Below are positions 34,379-42,298 of a stretch of DNA of 64,000 nucleotides, piece by piece. The DNA is taken from positions 37,326 to 101,325 of the forward strand of contig NZ_NEDJ01000004.1 of assembly GCF_002114285.1 (NCBI RefSeq), in the 5' to 3' direction. The notes beneath the pieces are model-generated. The model was given only the letters and a program-made list of their open reading frames with translations, did no database searches and was not told where the DNA came from. Source of the stretch: Halorubrum ezzemoulense DSM 17463. Lineage in GTDB: Archaea; Halobacteriota; Halobacteria; Halobacteriales; Haloferacaceae. Numbering within the stretch: position 1 is the stretch's first letter; each line of letters starts with the position of its first letter. The translations under genes were made by a program, and so were the position numbers.

Positions 34379-37300
34379 ATGAGCGATTCGAACGATCCGC
34401 CGGACGAATCGGACTCGTCCCCGTCCGATCTCCTCGCGCGGTGGTATCACGTTCCCGCCCTCCTCGGCGTGGTCGCATTCATGTTGTGGACGCGACTGCG
34501 CTCGTACGGGAATTTCGTACAGAACGGCGAGGTGTACTTCCGGGGGAACGACCCGTGGTACCACCTCCGCACAACGAGTTACCTCCTCGAAAACTGGCCG
34601 AATACGCTCCCGTTCGACGTCTGGACCGGCTTCCCGCTCGGAACGAACGCCGGCCAGTTCGGTACTCTCTGGGATCACATCATGGCGGTCGGCATCTGGG
34701 TCGCCCGACCGATCATGGGCAGTACCGAGGAGGTCATGCTCGTCATGGCCCCAATCGCCGGCGCGCTCGTCGCGGTGCCGACGTACTTCATCGCGCGTCG
34801 TTTCGTTGACCGCGTGCCCGCACTTGTCGGCGCCGCGACGCTGGCGCTGTTCTCCGGGACGTTCCTCCGGTACAGCCTCGTCGGGTTCCCGGACCACAGC
34901 GCGGCTGAGGTCCTCTTCCAGAGCACCGCTATTCTCGCGTTCCTCGTCGCGCTCGGCGTCGCCGAACGCGAGAAGCCGGTGTGGGAGCTCGTGGTCGACC
35001 AAGACTGGGACGCGCTCCGTAAACCGATCACCTACGCCGCCGCGGCCGGAGTCGCGCTCGGCCTCTACATGTGGACGTGGCAGCCGGGTATCCTGATGGT
35101 CGGCTTCACTGGGATCTTCCTCGCGGTCAAACTCACAAGCGACACCTACCACGGCAAAAGTCCCGAGCCGGTCGCGTTCGCCGGCGCGGTCGCACTGTCG
35201 GTCGCTGGCCTGATGCAGGTCATCCCACTCGATACCTTCCGGTTCGCGGTGAGCGAGTACTCGTTCCTACAGATCGTCACGCCGCTCGCCGTCGCGCTCG
35301 GCGCCGTCTTCCTCGCGTGGCTCGCCCGTCAGTGGGAGGCGCGCGACCTCGGGACCAATACCTACCCCGCTGCGGTCGGCGGGCTCATCCTCGCATCTGC
35401 GGGATTCGTCTGGCTTGCCCTCCCGTCGCTGTGGTCGACGATAGTAGGTAACCTCCTCAACACCGTCGCCTTCTCCGCGAGCGCCGGAGCTCGCACGATC
35501 GGCGAGGCCCAACCGCCCCTCCAGGGCGCCTCCTTCTCGAACTTCGTCCTCTCGCAGTACGGCCTCGCCTTCTTCCTCGCCCTTGCCGCAGTCCTCTACA
35601 TCGTCGCGCGGCCGTTGTACCGCTCTGACGACACGAACCACACGCTATACATCCCGGCCGCGCTCGCGGTTATCGGCTCCGTCTACGCCGTCCCGCAGGC
35701 GTACAGCGCGATCGGCGGCGTCGTCGGCGTCGACTGGCAGGTGATCGGTCTCCTCATCGCCGCCGCCTTCCTCGTCGGTGCGACGCTGCTCGTCGAGTAC
35801 GACGCCGAGGAGCTGTACTTCGTCGTGTGGGCGGCGTTCATCGGCAGCGCCGCATTCACCCAAGTCCGCTTCAACTACTACTTCGCCGTCGTCGTTGCGG
35901 TCGGCACGGCGTACTTCATCCAGGTCGCGCTCGACGCGCTCGAACTCACCTCCTTCGACGCCCTCCGCGACATCGAGGGATGGCAGGTGCTGACGGCGGT
36001 CGCGGTGTTCGCTGTCCTCCTCCTCCCGCTCCTCTTCCCGGCCGCCGGTGCCGCCCCGGTCTGGGTGGAGGGCAACTCGAGCAGTCCCGGCAGCGTCGTC
36101 CAGTGGGACGAGAGCCTCCAGTGGATGAACGACGAGACGCCCCAGCCGGGCGAACTCGAGGGCGCCGACGACCCCATGGAGCTGTACGGCACCTACGAGC
36201 GGCCGGCCGACGGCGACTTCGAGTACCCCGAGGGCGCGTACGGCGTCCAGTCGTGGTGGGACTACGGCCACTGGATTACCACGCGCGCCGAGCGCATTCC
36301 GAACGCCAACCCGTTCCAGCAGAACGCGGGCGAGGCGGCCGACTACCTGCTCGCACCGAGCGAGGAGGAGGCCGCGGAGGTGCTCGCGAGCCAGAGCACC
36401 GAGGGCAACGACACCCGCTACGTGATGGTCGACTGGCAGATGGCGTCGCCGAACTCCAAGTTCAACGCGCCGGTCACCTTCTACTCGGGGAACGAGACGG
36501 TCAACGACTTCAACGAGCTACTCTACGAGCGGGTCCAAGGGCAGAACGGGCAGCAGGGAGGACTCCGGCCGGCCCTCCAGACGCGCACCCAGCGCTACCA
36601 CGAGAGCCAGATGATCCGGCTCTACCAGCACTACGGGAGCGCGGTCGAGCCGGACCCGGTCGTCCTCGACTGGGAGCCGCAGACGGCACAGACCCAGTCC
36701 GGCGAGCAGGTCGATATCAAGGTCCTGCCGAGCGAAGGACAGCCGGTCCAGCGGTTCGATAACCTCTCTGCCGCGCGGTCATACGTCGAGGAAGACGGCT
36801 CGGCGCAGATCGGCGGCGTGATGGGCGTCCCGACGGACCGCATCGACGCACTCGAACACTACCGGTTGGTCCACGCCACGCAGGCGCCGGGTCGGTCTCC
36901 GTACGCCCAGCAGGCGCAGATACTCGCCCAGCGGTTCGGCGTCGACCTCCGGGCGACGTTCGGTCAGTCGCTGTTCGGCGCGTTCAGCGACGACTTCGTC
37001 AAGACGTTCGAGCGGGTGCCGGGCGCGACCGTCGAGGGATCGGGCGCGGCCCCCGGGCAGGAGGTCGAGGCGACGGTCGAACTCGAGAAGCCGAACGGAC
37101 AGACGTTCGAGTACACGCAGTACGCGACCGCGGACGACGACGGGAACTTCGAGTTCACGCTCCCGTACTCGACGACGGGGTACGACGAGTTCGGCCCCGA
37201 GAACGGGTACACGAACACGAGCGTCCGCGCGACCGGCCCGTACAATGTCACCACCGAGCGAACGACCGGCGACGACCTCTACACTACACAGCGCGTCGGC

Positions 37301-37537
37301 CAAGTCGAGGTGACCGAGGGCCAAGTCGTCGGCGCCGACGACGCCGCAGCCACCGTCGAACTCGAAGAGCAAATCGTGGACTGTCCGAGCGGCGACGCCG
37401 ACTGCCCGGTCGGCGGCGGGAGTGACAGCGGCGGCTCGACGAACTCGACCGACGCGGGATCCCCGCTCGGCGCCGAGCCGACCGCGGCGACGACCGCGAG
37501 CGGACTGGTCGCCCCCACCGAGCCCGCGGCCGCCTGA
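34379..37537 (+). CDS. aglB: AglB, dolichyl-phosphooligosaccharide-protein glycotransferase
   Basis: The 1052-aa product is the archaeal STT3-type oligosaccharyltransferase, which moves the lipid-linked glycan to Asn in S-layer and other secreted proteins. The N-terminal half has about 13 membrane segments, with an acidic metal-site motif at Asp58 (GNDPWYH). The catalytic/sequon-binding WWDYG motif is at about residues 626-630 (VQSWWDYGHWITTRAERIPNANPFQQNA). A long extracellular domain follows, ending in a Gly/Ser/Thr/Ala-rich tail. Length and motif order are normal for haloarchaea. It is divergent from the AglG-like gene, as N-glycosylation genes usually cluster around aglB. Confidence 0.97.
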   Translation: MSDSNDPPDESDSSPSDLLARWYHVPALLGVVAFMLWTRLRSYGNFVQNGEVYFRGNDPWYHLRTTSYLLENWPNTLPFDVWTGFPLGTNAGQFGTLWDHIMAVGIWVARPIMGSTEEVMLVMAPIAGALVAVPTYFIARRFVDRVPALVGAATLALFSGTFLRYSLVGFPDHSAAEVLFQSTAILAFLVALGVAEREKPVWELVVDQDWDALRKPITYAAAAGVALGLYMWTWQPGILMVGFTGIFLAVKLTSDTYHGKSPEPVAFAGAVALSVAGLMQVIPLDTFRFAVSEYSFLQIVTPLAVALGAVFLAWLARQWEARDLGTNTYPAAVGGLILASAGFVWLALPSLWSTIVGNLLNTVAFSASAGARTIGEAQPPLQGASFSNFVLSQYGLAFFLALAAVLYIVARPLYRSDDTNHTLYIPAALAVIGSVYAVPQAYSAIGGVVGVDWQVIGLLIAAAFLVGATLLVEYDAEELYFVVWAAFIGSAAFTQVRFNYYFAVVVAVGTAYFIQVALDALELTSFDALRDIEGWQVLTAVAVFAVLLLPLLFPAAGAAPVWVEGNSSSPGSVVQWDESLQWMNDETPQPGELEGADDPMELYGTYERPADGDFEYPEGAYGVQSWWDYGHWITTRAERIPNANPFQQNAGEAADYLLAPSEEEAAEVLASQSTEGNDTRYVMVDWQMASPNSKFNAPVTFYSGNETVNDFNELLYERVQGQNGQQGGLRPALQTRTQRYHESQMIRLYQHYGSAVEPDPVVLDWEPQTAQTQSGEQVDIKVLPSEGQPVQRFDNLSAARSYVEEDGSAQIGGVMGVPTDRIDALEHYRLVHATQAPGRSPYAQQAQILAQRFGVDLRATFGQSLFGAFSDDFVKTFERVPGATVEGSGAAPGQEVEATVELEKPNGQTFEYTQYATADDDGNFEFTLPYSTTGYDEFGPENGYTNTSVRATGPYNVTTERTTGDDLYTTQRVGQVEVTEGQVVGADDAAATVELEEQIVDCPSGDADCPVGGGSDSGGSTNSTDAGSPLGAEPTAATTASGLVAPTEPAAA

Positions 37538-37580
37538 TCTCGGGTCTTTCATTACGGACGCTCCGCTTTTTATCGTACGA

Positions 37581-38525
37581 ATGGCCGGACTCCGCGACTG
37601 GGCGACGCTGTATCTGAAGGGCGTGGCGATGGGCAGCGCCGACGCCGTCCCGGGCGTCTCCGGCGGCACCATCGCCCTGATCGTCGGGATCTACGAGCGC
37701 CTGATCGCGGCGGTCACCGCGGTCAACCCCGAGCGAGCGCGCCGCGTGCTCGCGGGCGTGCGGCCCGGACGCCGCGCCGACGCTCGGGCCGCGTTCCGGG
37801 AGGTCGACGGCGCCTTCCTCCTCGTGCTGGGGGGTGGGATCGGGACCGCGGTCGTGACCGTGTTGAGCGCGGTGAACCGCCTGCTGGCCACGCAACCGGT
37901 GGCGACGTACGGCTTCTTCTTCGGGCTGATCGCGGCGAGCGCCGCGGTGTTGCTCGGCGATGTCGACCTCTCGACGCCGCGCCGGAAGTCCGCCGCAGTC
38001 GCCGGGTTCGCGCTCGCGTTCCTCGCGTCGGGCGTCGCCGCGACCGCGCTCGGGAGCTCGCTGCCGGTCGTCTTCGTCGCCGGGGCGGTCGCGGTCAGCG
38101 CGATGGTGCTGCCGGGGATCTCGGGTTCGCTGCTGCTTATCGTCCTCGGCCAGTACGAGTACATGTCCGGCGTCGTGTCTCGATTCGTCGACGGCGCGGG
38201 CGCGCTCGCGCTCGGAAACGGGGGAGACGCGCTCGTCGAGACGCTGCCGCCGGTGGCGGCGTTCCTGCTCGGCGGCGTCGGCGGGCTCTTCACGATCGCC
38301 CACGCCGTCCGATACGCGCTGGCCCGGGCGCGGGCCGCGACGCTCGCCTTCCTCGTGAGCCTGATCGTCGGGGCGCTGCGCGCGCCGCTCGTGGAGGTGT
38401 CCGCCCGGCTGGCCGAGAGCGGCGAGTCGTGGCGGGCGGCCGCCCCGCGGTTCGCGCTGGCGGCGCTCGTCGGTGCCGGGCTCGTGGCCGTTCTGAATCG
38501 TTACTCCGCGGCGATCGAGTACTGA
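37581..38525 (+). CDS. DUF368 family polyprenyl-phosphate translocase (PopT-like)
   Basis: The 314-aa membrane protein has the DUF368 signature near the N-terminus (LKGVAMGSADAVPGVSGGTIALIVGIYERLI) and its inverted repeat later (SAMVLPGISGSLLLIVLGQYEYM), with about 8-10 hydrophobic segments. Bacterial members have been shown to recycle undecaprenyl phosphate across the membrane. By analogy this one would return dolichyl phosphate after AglB releases it. It begins 44 bases after aglB on the same strand, which supports that role. Confidence 0.88.
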   Translation: MAGLRDWATLYLKGVAMGSADAVPGVSGGTIALIVGIYERLIAAVTAVNPERARRVLAGVRPGRRADARAAFREVDGAFLLVLGGGIGTAVVTVLSAVNRLLATQPVATYGFFFGLIAASAAVLLGDVDLSTPRRKSAAVAGFALAFLASGVAATALGSSLPVVFVAGAVAVSAMVLPGISGSLLLIVLGQYEYMSGVVSRFVDGAGALALGNGGDALVETLPPVAAFLLGGVGGLFTIAHAVRYALARARAATLAFLVSLIVGALRAPLVEVSARLAESGESWRAAAPRFALAALVGAGLVAVLNRYSAAIEY

Positions 38526-38678
38526 GCGGCGGGTCCGGTCGCGGCCAAGAAGGGAAAGCGGGTCACAGCTAGTCTGCCGTCACCAACCACCCCCAAATGG
38601 GTGGCCTTGTCGGTGGCCCGGGTTCTGGCCGACCTTACAGAGAACAGAGGGGAGAGCCCACAACAGTCGTGGAGGAAG

Positions 38679-39089
38679 TCAAGCTGGTTCGGTCCGGAAC
38701 CGAGTGATCGGAACATCGATGACATCGTCGTAGCCGTCGTCGGCACCGACCAACAGCACCCCGCTGACGTGGGCTGCTGTCCCGAGCGCAAAAGCATCAT
38801 CGAGTGCTGGCGAGTAGCGGAATTTGAAGTCGGCTGCTCGCGCCCATGTCTGTTCGGTGTCGATGCGACGGATGCCACTTTCCTCGAGGACGTCGACGAC
38901 GGCATCAGCCCGGTCCTCGCCGTCGATTGCCCGCACGATATAGTGGACCTCGGCAAGATTGATCGCCGAGATGTAACCGTCTGCTGCGCCTTCAATGGCG
39001 TCAACGTACGTCTCGACGGTGTCGCTCCCTGGTTCGTTACAAAAACACGCGATTAGTGGTTCAGCGTCGAAGACGATCGTTTCGGGAAT
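38679..39089 (-). CDS. PIN-domain (VapC-like) toxin without a standard start codon
   Basis: The 136-codon frame reads IPETIVFDAEPLIACFCNEPGSDTVE, the N-terminal catalytic Asp strand of a PIN domain, then INLAEVHYIVRAIDGEDRADAV, DDAFALGTAAHVSGVLLVGADDGYDDV and ends FRTEPA. The codon where relatives start (MPET) is ATT at 39087-39089, and no ATG or GTG lies between the preceding in-frame stop and that point. Either ATT is used, or the start is mutated and the gene silent. An internal GTG at 38936 would give an 85-aa fragment lacking the first catalytic Asp. It lies directly downstream of an AbrB-type partner. Confidence 0.65.
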   Translation of the reverse strand: MPETIVFDAEPLIACFCNEPGSDTVETYVDAIEGAADGYISAINLAEVHYIVRAIDGEDRADAVVDVLEESGIRRIDTEQTWARAADFKFRYSPALDDAFALGTAAHVSGVLLVGADDGYDDVIDVPITRFRTEPA

Positions 39090-39388
39090 CTCAGCGCAGT
39101 CCGTCGTTCGTCAGCCTCGTCGTCACCGGCGTAGCGCTGTCGCAACTCTTCTTCACTGGCTTTGTCCGCTGTACGTTCCTCTTGGAGGCGCTCCGTTGCT
39201 GAGCACCCCTGCTCATCGGTTTTTCCTTCCAAAACCCCACGCAGGTCTGTAACCGAGCGGATGGGGCGGACAACGATGTCGCCCTCTTCAGTGCGAATGA
39301 ACTTCACACGGCCGGGCGTGTCGATACCCAACTCCTCACGGAACTCCTTCGGGATTGTGGCTTGCCCGCGCGACGTTACGGACACCAC
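39053..39388 (-). CDS. AbrB/SpoVT-type antitoxin
   Basis: The 111-aa product begins MVSVTSRGQATIPKEFREELGIDTPGRVKFIRTEEGDIVVRPI, the swapped-hairpin AbrB DNA-binding fold of VapB-like antitoxins. The rest is an acidic helix (ERLQEERTADKASEEELRQRYAGDDEADE) which should bind the toxin. The final 15 residues (RTALRFPKRSSSTLNH) overlap the toxin frame and may be an extension caused by loss of an earlier stop. It pairs with the PIN gene at 38679-39089. Confidence 0.8.
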   Translation of the reverse strand: MVSVTSRGQATIPKEFREELGIDTPGRVKFIRTEEGDIVVRPIRSVTDLRGVLEGKTDEQGCSATERLQEERTADKASEEELRQRYAGDDEADERRTALRFPKRSSSTLNH

Positions 39389-39558
39389 CTTTTCAGACTC
39401 CGTCTCGCTTATACTATTTCTTATTAATACTTTTGTTTGGTCATATAAAACGCTAGCGTTGAGTTAGGTAGTTAATAGATCAGATCAGACATTGACTCGC
39501 CGGTCTCGAGTGTGCGGCCCGTCGTGGACCCTGACTCGACACCTAGAGTAGCTCGCAA

Positions 39559-39567
39559 CGCCTTTTC
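39559..39567 (+). promoter_or_regulatory. TATA-like box of the thioredoxin-like gene
   Basis: CGCCTTTTC, centred about 26 bases before the ATG at 39591, which fits a leaderless transcript and supports that start. Confidence 0.4.
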
Positions 39568-39590
39568 AGTGTCCGCCCGTACGGCCGCGT

Positions 39591-40151
39591 ATGGTCCAGA
39601 TGGAATCCGACTCGGAACTCGACCGCGACGACGCCGCGCCCGACTTCGAACTGCCCGGCGCGGACGGCGAAACCCACGCGCGCGACGACTTCGAGACGGA
39701 CGCGCTGCTCGTCGTGTTCACGTGTAATCACTGCCCGTACGCGAAGGCGAAGATCGACCTGCTGAACGAGATTGCGGCCGAGTACGACGATCTCGCGGTC
39801 GTCGGGATCAACCCCAACGACGCCGATGCATACCCGGAGGACTCCTTCGAGGCGATGCGCGAGGCCGTCGCCGACGGCACCGTCGCGTACGACGCGTACC
39901 TTCGCGACGAGACCGGCGAGGTCGCGGCCGCCTACGACGCCGTCTGTACGCCCGACCCGTTCCTCTTCGGCCGCGAGGACGGCGAGTGGCGGCTGCGCTA
40001 CCACGGCCGGCTCGACGACGCGCTCAACCCCGACGACGAGCCGACAGAGCTCTACATCCGCGACGCAGTCGACGCCGTCCTCGCGGGTGAGGACGTCGAG
40101 ATTCCGGACCGGCCCTCGCGCGGCTGCTCCATCAAGTGGCCCGGCGAGTAG
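39591..40151 (+). CDS. thioredoxin-like/peroxiredoxin-like protein
   Basis: The 186-aa product has a thioredoxin fold of the AhpC-TlpA type: PDFELPGADGETHARDDF, then LLVVFTCNHCPYAKAKIDLL with the redox CxxC (Cys-Asn-His-Cys), VVGINPNDADAYPEDSFEAM, and VCTPDPFLFGREDGEWRLRYHGRLDD where the cis-Pro loop is expected. It probably reduces peroxides or disulfides in the cytoplasm. There is no signal peptide. The promoter box 26 bases upstream supports ATG 39591 over the next Met. Confidence 0.85.
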   Translation: MVQMESDSELDRDDAAPDFELPGADGETHARDDFETDALLVVFTCNHCPYAKAKIDLLNEIAAEYDDLAVVGINPNDADAYPEDSFEAMREAVADGTVAYDAYLRDETGEVAAAYDAVCTPDPFLFGREDGEWRLRYHGRLDDALNPDDEPTELYIRDAVDAVLAGEDVEIPDRPSRGCSIKWPGE

Positions 40152-40241
40152 CGGACGGTAGTGAGCGACCGACGCCCTCCCGAAGTCGGAACGCCGCACT
40201 AACAGAGACGACTTAACAAGGGACCGGGTCGAACGGGTGGT

Positions 40242-40943
40242 ATGAGCATGAAAGGCGACGAGCCGGACCTCCACGAGATCGACCGGTACGACGGCGGCGT
40301 CGGCTGGCTCGCGTACCCCAACGAGACGATGGAGCGCGCGAGCCACGCGTTCGCGGTCGAGAACGAGGAGGCGGACGCGGACGACGTGTGGGTCGTCGAC
40401 CCGGTCGACGCGCCCGGTGTCGACGACCTCCTCGACGGGCTTGGCTCCGTCGCCGGCGTCGTGGTCGGACTGGACCGCCACGTGCGCGACAGCGGCGAAC
40501 TCGCCGCCCGCCACGACGCCCCGGTGTACGTCCCCGAGTGGATGACCGGCGTCACCGAGGATCTCGGCCCCGATGTCGACGTCGAGCGGTTCGGGTCGCG
40601 GCGCGCGGACACCGGGGTCGAGGCGAGCCGGATCCGCGACTCGTCGGTGCCGCCGTGGCAGGAGGTCGGGCTCTTCGACGGCGAGACGCTGATCGTCCCG
40701 GAGTCGCTCGGGTCCGCGTCGTACTTCCGCGGCGACCGCGAGCGCCTCGGCGTCCACCCGATGCTGCGGCTCACCCCGCCGACGAGCGCGCTCTCCGGGC
40801 TCGACCCCGAGCGCGTGCTCGTCGGTCACGGCGTCGGCGTCCACGAGCGAGCCGCGGTCGCCGTCGAGGACGCCATCTCGGACTCGCGGCGCAAGGCGCC
40901 CGGGCTGTACGCGAAGACGCTCGCGTCCGCGCTGCCGTTCTGA
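40242..40943 (+). CDS. conserved haloarchaeal protein, degenerate metallo-beta-lactamase-like
   Basis: The 233-aa product contains VVVGLDRHVRDSGELAARHDAPVYVPEWM where metallo-beta-lactamases have HxHxDH, and later FDGETLIVPESLG and RVLVGHGVGVHERAAVAVEDAI where they have a His in GHG. Most metal ligands are missing in the first motif, so catalysis is doubtful. An AT-rich box (ACTTAACAAG, near 40209-40218) about 29 bases before ATG 40242 supports the start. It is a single-gene unit in a run of small housekeeping genes. Confidence 0.6.
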   Translation: MSMKGDEPDLHEIDRYDGGVGWLAYPNETMERASHAFAVENEEADADDVWVVDPVDAPGVDDLLDGLGSVAGVVVGLDRHVRDSGELAARHDAPVYVPEWMTGVTEDLGPDVDVERFGSRRADTGVEASRIRDSSVPPWQEVGLFDGETLIVPESLGSASYFRGDRERLGVHPMLRLTPPTSALSGLDPERVLVGHGVGVHERAAVAVEDAISDSRRKAPGLYAKTLASALPF

Positions 40944-41009
40944 ACGCGACCGAGCGGGGCGACCCGTGCGTGTCCTTTTGCCAATCCGTCCCATAGCGGA
41001 GGTCGAACA

Positions 41010-41426
41010 GTGATCTACGTCACCCGCGACCTACTGGCCGTACTCCGCGAGCGCGCCGCGAGCGAGGACCCAGACGGTGTGAACGTCCGGCTCTCCGCGA
41101 CGCCGGCCGGCGAGTTCGAGGCCGACATCGGGCTCGACCCGGAGACGCCGGTGGTGACTCACTTCACGCTGCCGTCGGTCGGGAATTCGGTCAACTCCGT
41201 GTTCGGCGTCGACCTCGGCACGCCGGCCGGCGAGGGGGGCGCGCGGTTCCTCTCGCACCCGGACGGGTTCCTCGGGGTGTCGCGCACCGACGACCTCGCG
41301 GCCGTGGTGATCGTCGCCGTCCCGCCGTACGACGGCGACTCTGTCGCGGCCTTCGACCGCTCCGGAACGGGAGTCGAACTGGCGGTCGTCGACGCCGCTC
41401 CGCCGAGCGAATCCGTGCCGGAGTGA
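41010..41426 (+). CDS. conserved haloarchaeal hypothetical protein
   Basis: The 138-aa product from GTG 41010 begins MIYVTRDLLAVLRERAASEDPDGVNVRLSATPAGEF and has repeated beta-strand patterns (PVVTHFTLP, VFGVDLGTPAGEGGARFLSHPDG, DLAAVVIVAVPPYDGD). It looks like a compact soluble beta protein. Related proteins occur in many haloarchaea, as far as I remember. No function is known. Confidence 0.6.
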   Translation: MIYVTRDLLAVLRERAASEDPDGVNVRLSATPAGEFEADIGLDPETPVVTHFTLPSVGNSVNSVFGVDLGTPAGEGGARFLSHPDGFLGVSRTDDLAAVVIVAVPPYDGDSVAAFDRSGTGVELAVVDAAPPSESVPE

Positions 41427-41472
41427 GCGGAGAACAGGGGTTTCAAGCCGTCGGAGGGAATACCCCGGCGTA

Positions 41473-41799
41473 ATGGCAGCACGGCCACCCGGCGGCGGCG
41501 ACACGAAAGAGCCCGAGGCTATCGAGTTCGGTATCGCCGCGCTCGACGCCCGGCTCGACGAGGCGGACGTGTCGTTCCCCGCGACGACCGCGGAGCTCCG
41601 CGACGCGCTGGGCGATCAGGAGGTTCCCTACGACGCGCAGGGGCGCTCCCTCGCGCTCGCGGACGCGCTCGACCGCGTGCCGCAAGAGAAGTTCGAGAAC
41701 GAGACCGAGTTCCTCGACGCCCTGTACCCGGTGTTCGACGAGGCGCGCCGCGAGGAGCGCGGCGTGATCGCCAGCCTCCGCGACGCGTTGCCGTTCTGA
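41473..41799 (+). CDS. DUF5789-like small protein
   Basis: The 108-aa acidic protein reads FGIAALDARLDEADVSFPATTAELRDALGDQEVPYDAQGRSLALADALDRVPQEKFENETEFLDALYPVFDEARR. It resembles a haloarchaeal family of small helical proteins of unknown function (DUF5789, from memory). It has no Cys, no membrane segment and no catalytic pattern. It stands alone between two unrelated genes. Confidence 0.6.
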   Translation: MAARPPGGGDTKEPEAIEFGIAALDARLDEADVSFPATTAELRDALGDQEVPYDAQGRSLALADALDRVPQEKFENETEFLDALYPVFDEARREERGVIASLRDALPF

Positions 41800-41836
41800 G
41801 CGGGAGCCAAGGGGGTCTGGGAGCGGCCGGCCGCGC

Positions 41837-42151
41837 CTAGCGCGCCTCCGAGCGCGCCTCGACCTCCGGCGCCTCCTCGTCGGGCTCGCCGGCGTCGTAT
41901 CGTTCGATGACGTCGTTGATTAGGACGACGTCGCCGACGGCGCGGACCCAGCGGTACGGAACGATGACGCCGGTCGAGCCGCCCACCTGCCCGGCGAACA
42001 GCTCGTGGTTGAGTTCGGCGAGCGCGAGTCCGGTCACGGCGCGGGCGTCCAGATCGAGCTGGATGTCCTCGACTTCGCCGACGAAGACGCCGTTGCTCGA
42101 GTACACCTCGCGACCGACGAGCGACGTGATCTCCTCGGGGGCTGCGTTCAT
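41837..42151 (-). CDS. PRC-barrel domain protein
   Basis: The 104-aa product from ATG 42151 shows the PRC-barrel pattern: ITSLVGREVYSSNGVFVGEVEDIQLDLDARAVTGLALAEL and VIVPYRWVRAVGDVVLINDVIERY. Longer upstream frames are Arg-rich shadow. PRC-barrel proteins in archaea bind RNA, ribosome factors or, in haloarchaea, cell-division proteins (CdpB family). This one is a single-domain form with an acidic tail. Which partner it has cannot be told. Confidence 0.75.
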   Translation of the reverse strand: MNAAPEEITSLVGREVYSSNGVFVGEVEDIQLDLDARAVTGLALAELNHELFAGQVGGSTGVIVPYRWVRAVGDVVLINDVIERYDAGEPDEEAPEVEARSEAR

Positions 42152-42267
42152 ACTCGGTACGGTCACGAGCGCGCCTATTAAGCGTTCGTTGTCGAACGAC
42201 GCGCGTCGGACGGTGAGCGCGGGCTGGTCCCGCGGCCCGGGTTCCCGCCGCGCGCCGACGGCAGGAG

Positions 42268-42279
42268 GTTTTTCATAAT
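42268..42279 (+). promoter_or_regulatory. TATA-like box of the FAD/Fe-S dehydrogenase gene
   Basis: GTTTTTCATAAT, centred about 25 bases before the ATG at 42299. It is the only AT-rich block in a GC-rich gap. Confidence 0.45.
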
Positions 42280-42298
42280 TCGACCGTGAGGGATTCGT

